From: Streptococcus sp. CSL10205-OR2
GTDB lineage: Bacteria > Bacillota > Bacilli > Lactobacillales > Streptococcaceae
DNA: 64,000 nucleotides
Direction: 5' to 3'
Assembly: GCF_025660655.1 (NCBI RefSeq)
Contig: NZ_JAOTIN010000007.1
Coordinates: 1 to 64,000, forward strand
This document shows, in pieces, positions 1-7,268 of the stretch. Made by a program: the position numbers and the translations under genes. Numbering within the stretch: position 1 is the first letter of the stretch; each line of letters opens with the position of its first letter. The notes beneath the pieces were generated by a model that was not told where the DNA came from, searched no databases, and saw only the letters and a list, made by a program, of their open reading frames with translations.

Positions 1-2540
1 TTTAATACTGATTTCTTCTGGTGTGTGACGGTTAGTAATGGTGATATTACCTTGGTCTAGGTCACCGATAGCAACTTTATAACCATCAACTTTTCCTACT
101 TCTTTAACAGTGTAGACAATGGTTTGACCGGCTGATTTCTCATCAAGGTCTGACCATGTATAGGTCCAGTTGTCGGCAGCGGTTAAGGTTACTTCGTCAC
201 CTGCTTTTTTATCGTTAGCGTAAAGTTGAACTTTAATGCTATCTGGACGGATACCATCTTGGTTGTTGGCATCATCCCAAGCTTTGACAACTGTCACACT
301 AGTTTTACCTGGTTTGTAACTATTGGTAATGTTATAACCATCGATAGCAACTGTGTAGTTATCTACCTTGTTTTCTGTTACAGTGTAGACAATCTTTTGA
401 CCATCTTTAAATTCTGGTAAGTCAGTGAATTCATATGCCCAGTTGCTAGCATCATTAACGGTTGCTGTTTGACCAGTTGGTTGGCCATCAGCTAAGAGGT
501 TAACCACAACTTCTGTTGGACGGATACCATCTTGGTTGTTGGCATCATCCCATGTCTTAGTGCCTGAGATTGAAACAAGACTTGGAGTGTGGTTGTTAGT
601 AATATCAAAACCATTAATATCTGTGGTATAGGCTGGAACAGCTTCTTCAGTCACGCTATAGACAATCTTTTGGCCATCTTTGAATTCTGGTAAGTCAGTG
701 AATTCATAAGTCCAGTTGTCTGCGGCTGTAACTCTCTTAGTTTGACCAGTCGCAACACCATCTGCTAAAAGGTTAACAATAATTTCTGCTGGACGAACAC
801 CATCTTGGTTGTTAGCGTCATTCCATGTCTTAGTACCTGATACTTTAATGGTACTTGGAGTGTGGTTGTTAGTGATATCAAAGCCATTAATGTCTGTTGT
901 ATAGGCAGGAACAGCTTCTTCAGTCACGCTATAGACAATCTTTTGACCATCTTTGAATTCTGGCAAGTTTGTAAAAGTATAAGCCCAGTTGCTAGCTTCA
1001 TTAACGGTCATGGTTTGACCGGTTGGTTGACCATCTGCTAAGAGGTTAACAATGATTTCTGCTGGACGAACACCGTCTTGGTTGTTGGCATCATTCCAAG
1101 TTTTTGTTCCTGAAATTTCAGTCATACTTGGTTTGTGGTTATTGGTAATAGTGACATTTCCTTGTACCACTTCAGTAACTGTAGTGGTATAACCTGTTAC
1201 TTCGCCAACTTCTTTGACACTATAAACAATGTCTTGACCATTGCTCTTTTGAGCAAGATCAGTCCATGTATACATCCAGTTGTCTGCAGCGGTTAATGTC
1301 ACTTCATCACCAGATTTTTCATCATTGGCATAAAGTTGCACTTTAATACTATCTGGACGGATACCATCTTGGTTATTGCCGTCTTCCCAAACTTTAGTCA
1401 CAGCAATTGATGTTTTACCTGGTGTATAGCTGTTAGTAATATCAAAACCATTAATTTCTGTTGTATATTCTGCTACAGGATCTTCTGATACTGTATAGAC
1501 AATCTTTTGACCAGCTTTGTATTCTGGTAAATCAGTAAATTGATATTCCCAGTTACTTGCTTCATTAACAGTTACTTTTTGTCCAGTTGGTTGCCCATCT
1601 GCTAAAAGATTAACAACAACTTCAGTTGGTCGTTTACCATCTTGGTTGTTAGCGTCATTCCAGATTTTCTTACCTGAAACTTCTGTTATAGTTGGAATAT
1701 GTGAGTTTGTAATGGTAACATTACCAGCCACAAGTGGGCCAATTTCTGAAGAATAACCTGTAGCTGTTCCTACTTCTTCAATAGAGTAATTAATCAACTT
1801 ACCGGCAGCTTTTTCTGGTAAATCTGACCAAGTATATGACCAGTTGTCGGTTGCTGTAACATCTACAGCAGCACCTACTTTTTGGCCATCAGCATAGAGT
1901 TGTACTTTAATGCTGTCTGGACGGATACCGTCTTGGTTATTGTTATCAATCCATGCTTTAGTGACTCTAATACTTGTTTTACCTGGTTGATAACTATTTG
2001 TAATATCAAAACCATTAATGTCTGTTGTATATTCTGCAACAGCATCTTCTGTTACGGTATAAACAATTTTTTGACCATCTTTAAATTCTGGAAGATCTGT
2101 AAATTCATATGCCCAGTTAGTTGCTTCTGTTACTGTCACTTTTTGTCCAGTTGGCTGACCATCTGCTAAAAGGTTAACAACAACTTCTGTTGGTCGTTTA
2201 CCATCTTGGTTGTTAGCATCATCCCAGATTTTCTTACCTGAGATATTGATTTTACTTGGTATGTGGTTATTCGTAATATCGTAACCAGAAATAACCGCAT
2301 CATATTCTGGAACAGCTTCTTCAGCTACAGAATATTGAATTGGTGTCCCTTGTGCATCTCTTGTATCAAGATCATCAAAGGTATAAGCCCAACCTTTTGC
2401 TTCATCAGTTGTGACCGTTTTACCAGTATCAACACCATTAGCTAATAATTTAACAACGATTTGTGCAGGACGTTTACCGTCTTGGTTGTTATTATCGTTC
2501 CATGTTTTTTGACCACTGATAGAAGTCTTAGCTAATTTGT
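1..2540 (-). repeat. Tandem Cna-B coding repeats, two subtypes
   Basis: Nine copies of a 265-290 bp coding repeat are visible, with the NNQDG codons near 2485, 2204, 1931, 1642, 1364, 1080, 815, 531 and 256, and a tenth begins at the window edge. One subtype reads GIRPDSIKVQLYA and ends xGNxTITN (copies near 1931, 1364 and 256). The other reads NLLADG and ends INGFDITN or similar (copies near 2204, 1642, 1080, 815 and 531). The first copy, near 2485, is more divergent. From the N-terminus the order is first, B, A, B, A, B, B, B, A. High identity between copies makes length change by recombination likely. Confidence 0.9.
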
Positions 2541-3795
2541 TAGTAACAGTCTTCATAGCAACTTTATTGCCATCAAAATCATTTGGTGTGATTTCAATAT
2601 CATCAGTTAAAAGCTCATAGCCTGCTGGAGCAGTTACTTCTCTAAGAATATATTCTGTTTTTAGAAGACCGCCAACTGTTGCATTACCATCAGCTCCAGT
2701 TGTCAAAGTACCAACTTTTTGGCCATTAGCTTTACGAATAACATCAAAGACAGCACCTTCAAGTGGTGTGTTACCATCTTCAGAAACTTTATGAACACCT
2801 ACAGTGTAGACATAACCTTCAGCACTACCACCAGCTTCTAGATAGCGGTAAGAAGCTTGAGTTTCTGTTGTTCCATGTTGATCAGCAGTCAACATTGCTT
2901 TGTTCTCAAAAATTTCACCATCCGTTGGCACATATGAAACACCTACTTGATAATTAATCATAAAGTTATCAGTAGCGCCAATATCGCCCAAGTCAACGGT
3001 AAATGAATTAGTGGCATCATCAAAGTTTACAGTATAACTACTAGTAACATCTTGAAGTCCTTGTAATCTCCAATCTCCTTGAACAAAGTCCCACTCACCT
3101 TTATAGATATGAATAGTATCTTTCTTATAAGTTAATCCAGCACTTTGAAGAGCATCTTTGATTACAACATTTGTAAGAGATTCTTGTGTACGGTTGATGG
3201 CAATTGAGAAATTACCAGTTTGTGGCGCACCGTTTTCTGACCAAGCTGATTTTTCTAACAGATAAGGAGTTGGTCTTACAACACCTTTATAATTAAGTCT
3301 ACCAGCAAAGAAACTTTGTGAACCAACTTGAATATTAACATCTATAATTTCTTCAGTATCAATGACTTTAAAGTCAACACGTGAATAGAAAAAGAGTTTT
3401 CCGGTAACGTTAGAATGAGTTTCAACATAATCGGTGTAAGTTAATACTACCTGTTTAGTATCGGGGTTAATTACCGCATTTGCAACAAGGTTCCCGGCTG
3501 GATCTTTTACTTCAAACGCTGTTGTTTGAGGAAAAGTTAACTTATCGGGTAGTTGAATAGTGGTTGTATCCCCTTGATGGACCGTATTATCTGGTAATGC
3601 AAAGTCTGCATTAATTCGAAAATTTGTCCATTGACCAATTTCATCAGGTAAAGCACCTCCAGATTCACTTGTAAGTGACATGCTTGTAATAACATTATCA
3701 TGTTCAGCTGCATCAACATGTACAGCCTTGACAAATGAAAAAGTTGTTACTACCAACGCCATCAATGCTAAAACCTTTAATAGTTTTTTCTTCAT
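1..3795 (-). CDS. Cna-B repeat collagen-adhesin-like surface protein (partial)
   Basis: The gene starts at an ATG at 3795 behind AGAAAGGG and stays open to base 1, so at least 1265 codons are present and the C-terminus (expected LPXTG sorting signal) lies outside the window. Residues 1-30 form a signal peptide (MKKKLLKVLALMALVV, ending near VDAAE) with no YSIRK motif. Residues about 35-320 resemble the ligand-binding region of collagen-binding MSCRAMMs, rich in beta-strand sequence (DTTTIQLPDKLTF, FFYSRVDFKVI). Residues about 322-420 form a SpaA-type pilin-like domain (PLEGAVFDV, TEYILREVTAPAGYEL). From about residue 424 come tandem Cna-B domains of about 94 residues, each with K-x-W, NNQDG, LxADG and ITN motifs and probably stabilised by Lys-Asn isopeptide bonds. 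A wall-anchored adhesin for host matrix is the likely role. The ligand is unknown, and the collagen-binding assignment rests on domain resemblance only. Confidence 0.88.
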   Translation of the reverse strand, partial: MKKKLLKVLALMALVVTTFSFVKAVHVDAAEHDNVITSMSLTSESGGALPDEIGQWTNFRINADFALPDNTVHQGDTTTIQLPDKLTFPQTTAFEVKDPAGNLVANAVINPDTKQVVLTYTDYVETHSNVTGKLFFYSRVDFKVIDTEEIIDVNIQVGSQSFFAGRLNYKGVVRPTPYLLEKSAWSENGAPQTGNFSIAINRTQESLTNVVIKDALQSAGLTYKKDTIHIYKGEWDFVQGDWRLQGLQDVTSSYTVNFDDATNSFTVDLGDIGATDNFMINYQVGVSYVPTDGEIFENKAMLTADQHGTTETQASYRYLEAGGSAEGYVYTVGVHKVSEDGNTPLEGAVFDVIRKANGQKVGTLTTGADGNATVGGLLKTEYILREVTAPAGYELLTDDIEITPNDFDGNKVAMKTVTNKLAKTSISGQKTWNDNNNQDGKRPAQIVVKLLANGVDTGKTVTTDEAKGWAYTFDDLDTRDAQGTPIQYSVAEEAVPEYDAVISGYDITNNHIPSKINISGKKIWDDANNQDGKRPTEVVVNLLADGQPTGQKVTVTEATNWAYEFTDLPEFKDGQKIVYTVTEDAVAEYTTDINGFDITNSYQPGKTSIRVTKAWIDNNNQDGIRPDSIKVQLYADGQKVGAAVDVTATDNWSYTWSDLPEKAAGKLINYSIEEVGTATGYSSEIGPLVAGNVTITNSHIPTITEVSGKKIWNDANNQDGKRPTEVVVNLLADGQPTGQKVTVNEASNWEYQFTDLPEYKAGQKIVYTVSEDPVAEYTTEINGFDITNSYTPGKTSIAVTKVWEDGNNQDGIRPDSIKVQLYANDEKSGDEVTLTAADNWMYTWTDLAQKSNGQDIVYSVKEVGEVTGYTTTVTEVVQGNVTITNNHKPSMTEISGTKTWNDANNQDGVRPAEIIVNLLADGQPTGQTMTVNEASNWAYTFTNLPEFKDGQKIVYSVTEEAVPAYTTDINGFDITNNHTPSTIKVSGTKTWNDANNQDGVRPAEIIVNLLADGVATGQTKRVTAADNWTYEFTDLPEFKDGQKIVYSVTEEAVPAYTTDINGFDITNNHTPSLVSISGTKTWDDANNQDGIRPTEVVVNLLADGQPTGQTATVNDASNWAYEFTDLPEFKDGQKIVYTVTENKVDNYTVAIDGYNITNSYKPGKTSVTVVKAWDDANNQDGIRPDSIKVQLYANDKKAGDEVTLTAADNWTYTWSDLDEKSAGQTIVYTVKEVGKVDGYKVAIGDLDQGNITITNRHTPEEISIK

Positions 3796-3900
3796 TGTTT
3801 TTCCCTTTCTTTTATATCTTACAGATTAAAAATGGTAAATAATAACAATATCATATTGGGCTTTATGGTAATGAAATTATCTACAATTTTTAATACTTAT

Positions 3901-3929
3901 AAAATATACTAACTGTCTATAGCAGTCAA
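3901..3929 (-). promoter_or_regulatory. Probable adhesin promoter
   Basis: On the minus strand TTGACT (3924-3929) is separated by 17 bp from TATTTT (3901-3906), giving an untranslated leader of about 100 nt before the adhesin start at 3795. Confidence 0.55.
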
Positions 3930-4119
3930 CTCCATTCTAATACTTTTTTATAAAAATTACAACTGATTTAACCCATAATTTCAAAAGATTACAATCATTT
4001 AACAATTACTTTTTAAAAAATTGCTATTATAATGTGGATTTTTAAATCCAAATTTATTTTAAACCTACTTTACCAATTCAATCTCTGAAATTTTCATTTG
4101 GTGAAAATGTTATTCATTT

Positions 4120-4134
4120 TCATAATAATCATAA
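4120..4134 (+). promoter_or_regulatory. Candidate PerR/Fur-family box upstream of yaaA
   Basis: TCATAATAATCATAA matches the 7-1-7 PerR consensus TTATAATNATTATAA at all but two positions and lies 13 bp upstream of the yaaA -35 element. YaaA proteins act in peroxide stress, so peroxide-responsive control is plausible. This is inferred from sequence match and gene function only. Confidence 0.4.
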
Positions 4135-4147
4135 CTAACATTGTGGC

Positions 4148-4175
4148 TTGACTTTTATCTGGAATAGCCTAGAAT
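4148..4175 (+). promoter_or_regulatory. yaaA promoter
   Basis: TTGACT (4148-4153), a 16-bp spacer and TAGAAT (4170-4175) precede a strong ribosome binding site AAGGAGG (4187-4193) and the ATG at 4199. Confidence 0.65.
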
Positions 4176-4198
4176 AGAAAAAGAATAAGGAGGCTATC

Positions 4199-4927
4199 AT
4201 GAAATTTTTAATCCCAACTGCAAAAGAGATGTCAAAACAACTAGATAAGGTTACTCCTAATCCGTTCAATCCAAAAACAACTGCTATTCTTACAGAATTG
4301 GCAAAAATGGGGCCAGAAGAACTAGCTCATTTTTATAAAATAAAACCAGAATCCGCTCAAAAAGAATGGGACAGAATTCAAACTATTCAAAACAAGAAGG
4401 CTAATTATTACCCTGCCATTTTTCTCTTTAATGGTTTGATGTATCGCTATATCAATCGTCTTGAATTTTCTCCTTGTGAACTTAAGCGTGTGAATACCGA
4501 TGTTTTAATTACCTCTTCCTTATACGGCGTTATCCCAGCGTTAACACCAATTGCCCCTCATCGTCTTGATTTCTCACAAAAACTCACAATTGATGGAAAA
4601 TCTCTCAAACAGTATTGGCAAAAAGATTTTGATGCTAGTTTTAACACTGAAGACATTTTTATCTCTCTATTATCAAGTGAATTTGAAGATATATTCTCCA
4701 AACCCATCCGAGAACAGTTGATTAAAGTGGTCTTCATGGAAGCTAAAAAAGGACATTTAAAAACGCACTCTACCATCTCTAAAAAAGGGCGTGGTGCCTT
4801 TTTAGCAGCAGCCATTAAACAAGACGCTAGAGAACTTTCAGACCTAAAAAAACTGACCTTTGATGGTTTTTCTTATCACGAGGACTTATCGGAACCTAAC
4901 AAGCTTACTTTTGTTAAAGAAATATAA
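4199..4927 (+). CDS. yaaA: Peroxide stress protein YaaA (DUF328)
   Basis: This 242-residue protein has the length and signature stretches of the YaaA/DUF328 family: the N-terminal MKFLIPTAKEM, the central SSLYGVI...PHRLDF block at residues 106-125, and KKGRGAF at residues 195-201. E. coli YaaA limits free iron and DNA damage during hydrogen peroxide stress, and members bind DNA. The gene stands alone, runs opposite to its neighbours, has its own promoter and a strong Shine-Dalgarno sequence, and ends in a hairpin terminator. A PerR-like box lies just upstream. It is a cytoplasmic protein, and the assignment rests on family-wide conservation. Confidence 0.92.
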   Translation: MKFLIPTAKEMSKQLDKVTPNPFNPKTTAILTELAKMGPEELAHFYKIKPESAQKEWDRIQTIQNKKANYYPAIFLFNGLMYRYINRLEFSPCELKRVNTDVLITSSLYGVIPALTPIAPHRLDFSQKLTIDGKSLKQYWQKDFDASFNTEDIFISLLSSEFEDIFSKPIREQLIKVVFMEAKKGHLKTHSTISKKGRGAFLAAAIKQDARELSDLKKLTFDGFSYHEDLSEPNKLTFVKEI

Positions 4928-4960
4928 AAAAGGCTAGGACAACAAGTTCTAGCCTTTAAA
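4928..4960. terminator. Terminator after yaaA (bidirectional)
   Basis: AGGCTAGGAC (4931-4940) pairs with GTTCTAGCCT (4946-4955) around AACAA with one G-U pair. Runs of A before and T after the stem suit termination in both directions. Confidence 0.75.
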
Positions 4961-5009
4961 CGTTTGTAATGTTCTATCAAAAAATATTAAATTGAGAACT
5001 TGTCTCTTT

Positions 5010-5609
5010 TTATATTAAATGATCTCTTGACACTTGTTCATAAGTTGCTTTACCATCGTTGAGTTTTTCCCAGATCACCACTGAATTAGTGGCTAAGGAT
5101 TTTTTGACATCAATGATGCGTTGGTTAGAAGATCCTCTAAATTGGAGCATTAAATTTTTCTTGGTGATGTCAAAACGACCATCAACTAAAATATCAACAA
5201 AACTTAGTAATTCCAATTTATCAGGAGTTTCCAGCATCATTTCTTCCCATGTATAGCCTGTCCAAGACCAAATATCTTTTTCAGGCAACTCTTTTTTGAT
5301 TCGTTTGACCAAAGGTAATAAAATACCTGTATTCAAGAAGGGCTCCCCTCCCAATAAAGTAAGACCTTGCACATAAGGTTGAGCCAAATCAGCCATAATC
5401 TGTTCTTCTAGTTCTTTTGTGTAGGGCACACCATTTCGAAAATTCCAAGTGGCTTGATTGTAGCATCCTTTACAATGAAAGAGACAACCGCTCACATAAA
5501 GAGAATTTCGCACGCCCTCACCATCCACAAAATTAAAAGCTTTATAATCAGAAATATAGCCTTGACTATATTCTTCGCTCTTCCATTCTTTAGGTTTAGG
5601 ATTATTCAT
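5010..5609 (-). CDS. nrdG: Anaerobic RNR-activating protein NrdG
   Basis: This 199-residue radical-SAM enzyme uses S-adenosylmethionine and a [4Fe-4S] cluster to install the glycyl radical on NrdD under anoxia. The cluster motif CxxxCxxC is at Cys42, Cys46 and Cys49 (GCLFHCKGC), followed by a glycine-rich LLGGEPF segment that binds SAM. I chose the ATG at 5609 (MNNPKPKEW) because GGAGGG lies 5-10 bp upstream; an in-frame ATG at 5627 would overlap the preceding gene by 17 bp and lacks a better site. It is the last gene of the nrdD operon, starting right after the GNAT stop codon, which suggests translational coupling. Confidence 0.95.
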   Translation of the reverse strand: MNNPKPKEWKSEEYSQGYISDYKAFNFVDGEGVRNSLYVSGCLFHCKGCYNQATWNFRNGVPYTKELEEQIMADLAQPYVQGLTLLGGEPFLNTGILLPLVKRIKKELPEKDIWSWTGYTWEEMMLETPDKLELLSFVDILVDGRFDITKKNLMLQFRGSSNQRIIDVKKSLATNSVVIWEKLNDGKATYEQVSRDHLI

Positions 5610-5610
5610 C

Positions 5611-6114
5611 TTATCCCTCCAAATCAATCCAATAACGTTCTATACTATCACGTGTGTCTTCATAACGCCCACCACAGGCCAAAATTGTTTTTCGACTAGC
5701 AAGATTATCCTTATGACAAGTCAATAAAACCGATTTAATGTTTTTTTCTTTGGCCAACTGCAAACCTTGTCTCAATTGCTCTTTGGCGTAACCCTTGCCA
5801 CGCTCAGTCGGTCTAATACTATAACCAATATGACCACCTTTTTGTAACAAAACATCATTCAACCGAAGGCGCAGATTTAAAAAGCCTAGCGCTCTATTAT
5901 TAGCATCAAACGACACCAACTGAATAGAAGGCACAAAGTGACTAGGAATATTAATTCCCATTTCATATTCGCGATTTTGTTGCAACCAATCATTATAGGA
6001 AAACTCACGAGGATTCCAAAAGCCACCGTCATGCTGGCTGTTATGGGCTTCAAATTCAGTAATCATCTCTAAAATAGTCGCTTCATCATCAAATCTTGGT
6101 CTTCTTAATAGCAT
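5611..6114 (-). CDS. GNAT family N-acetyltransferase
   Basis: This 167-residue protein carries the acetyl-CoA binding motif of the GNAT fold in RPTERGKGYAKEQL, plus a C-terminal ACGGRYEDT stretch typical of RimI/YitI-like members. The ATG at 6114 is preferred because AGGAG lies 6 bp upstream; the longer open frame to 6186 would run into the preceding gene. It sits 8 bp after the oxidoreductase stop and directly before nrdG, so it belongs to the nrdD transcript. The acceptor substrate is unknown. Its place inside the anaerobic reductase operon does not imply a role in nucleotide reduction. Confidence 0.85.
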   Translation of the reverse strand: MLLRRPRFDDEATILEMITEFEAHNSQHDGGFWNPREFSYNDWLQQNREYEMGINIPSHFVPSIQLVSFDANNRALGFLNLRLRLNDVLLQKGGHIGYSIRPTERGKGYAKEQLRQGLQLAKEKNIKSVLLTCHKDNLASRKTILACGGRYEDTRDSIERYWIDLEG

Positions 6115-6122
6115 GATATCTC

Positions 6123-7055
6123 CTATTTTGGCAACTGTAGTGATAATTCGCCCCAATCTTTTTGAGCGTCTACCAGTTGTTGACAAAGGTAGTGACTCAA
6201 CAAACTCGACTCGGGAGAAACCGGATTGAGACCTGTTTTAACAGCATCGATAAATGCTAAAACAATGGATTCAAATCCTCTTTTATATAAAGTTCTATCC
6301 CAAGCACCATAATTTTTCTTAGTTTGACTACTTTCTTCATAAATAGTTAAATCAGACAAATCCTCAACGTGAAGAGTCTTTTTGGGCAATTGAATTTCAA
6401 CGATTTCTCTTCTTGAACCAGACTGCAAATTCATGCCTACAATAACAGTTTCTGTGTTTGAAACTAGAGTTACTGTCACTTGACTTAGTAGGCCATCGGT
6501 TCTGTGATAATGAAACCAGCCTTGTTTAGGAGGATTATCCATAAGAAAAAGAGCCGTGTCTAATGGATGGATAAAGAAGTCGAAGAATTTAAACACCAAG
6601 TCTCCTGGGCGATTAATATCATTTTTTTCAACATAAATCTTTGTCTTATTGATCTCTTCTTTTAAAGCAGCTACTCGTGGTGCAAATCGGCGATTAAAAC
6701 CAACCATCAAGAAAGTTTGATGAACTCTAGCTAAATCATAAAGAGCCTTGGTTTCTTCATAATTTTGTGTGACAGGTTTGTCCACATAAACTGGTATGCC
6801 ACGGCTTAGAAACAAGGCAACAATATCATGGTGAGAAACGGTTGCTGTATGGATAAAAACACCATCCAAAGTGGCATCAGCAAGCTCTTCTAGTGATGAA
6901 TATGTGTGGACATGTGAAAATAAGTGTGCTGTCTGACTTAAAACCTCTTGATTTCTAGTGAATAGATGCCATTCAATCTCAGCCAACTGACGCATATAGG
7001 GCAAATAAGCTTTTTGAGCAATGGACCCTAAACCAACAATCCCTATTTTAAGCAT
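6123..7055 (-). CDS. Gfo/Idh/MocA family oxidoreductase
   Basis: A 310-residue NAD(P)-dependent oxidoreductase. The N-terminal Rossmann fold shows GIVGLGSIAQKAYLP at residues 5-19. The family's catalytic lysine is in VDKPVTQ (residues 91-97; the usual motif is EKP), and GFNRRFAP follows near residue 125. The C-terminal half matches the substrate-binding and dimerisation domain. Members act on sugars, inositols or bile pigments, and the substrate here cannot be read from sequence. The gene lies in the nrdD operon between a small basic protein and a GNAT, an arrangement I recall from other streptococci. Confidence 0.88.
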   Translation of the reverse strand: MLKIGIVGLGSIAQKAYLPYMRQLAEIEWHLFTRNQEVLSQTAHLFSHVHTYSSLEELADATLDGVFIHTATVSHHDIVALFLSRGIPVYVDKPVTQNYEETKALYDLARVHQTFLMVGFNRRFAPRVAALKEEINKTKIYVEKNDINRPGDLVFKFFDFFIHPLDTALFLMDNPPKQGWFHYHRTDGLLSQVTVTLVSNTETVIVGMNLQSGSRREIVEIQLPKKTLHVEDLSDLTIYEESSQTKKNYGAWDRTLYKRGFESIVLAFIDAVKTGLNPVSPESSLLSHYLCQQLVDAQKDWGELSLQLPK

Positions 7056-7068
7056 ACCTAACCTCCGA

Positions 7069-7212
7069 CTAATCTTTTTTAGTCTTTTTCCCTAAAAAAC
7101 GTTCTTTTAAAGCATTGACACGTGCCTTTTGATCACTTTTCGTACGAGAATGTTTCTCGTGGAAACGCTCTACCTGCTTTTGCCCCTTGTAATCCAGTTG
7201 ATATTTTCCCAT
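7069..7212 (-). CDS. Small basic protein in the nrdD operon
   Basis: A 47-codon frame starts at an ATG at 7212 behind AAAGAGAAA and stops at 7069. The product is Lys/Arg-rich (begins MGKYQLDYKGQKQVERFHEK, ends LGKKTKKD), has no cysteine and no membrane segment, and should be largely helical. It fills the gap between nrdD and the oxidoreductase with only short spacers, so it is probably a real operon member. I do not recognise a functional family. The basic charge would suit nucleic-acid or ribosome binding, but that is speculation. Confidence 0.65.
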   Translation of the reverse strand: MGKYQLDYKGQKQVERFHEKHSRTKSDQKARVNALKERFLGKKTKKD

Positions 7213-7268
7213 TAGTTTCTCTTTTCTGTTAAAATAGGTTGCTAAATAGCAACCTATTTATTATTTTT

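Larger units (their letters stand above)
3796..4198. other. Divergent intergenic region, adhesin/yaaA
   Basis: This 403-bp AT-rich gap holds no credible gene. It contains the adhesin promoter (3901-3929), a PerR-like box (4120-4134) and the yaaA promoter (4148-4175). It also has short inverted repeats at 4035-4050 (TGGATTT arms) and 4090-4108 (ATTTTCA/TGAAAAT), and two ATTACAA direct repeats near 3957 and 3990, which could be regulator sites. Confidence 0.6.

Noticed and set aside
1..2540. CRISPR-like periodicity
   Set aside because: The repeats are about 280 bp, contiguous and in one coding frame; there are no short repeats with unique spacers anywhere in the window.
226..2957. Plus-strand frames opposite the adhesin repeats
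   Set aside because: They are mirror frames of the repeat array, recur with its period and lack ribosome binding sites.
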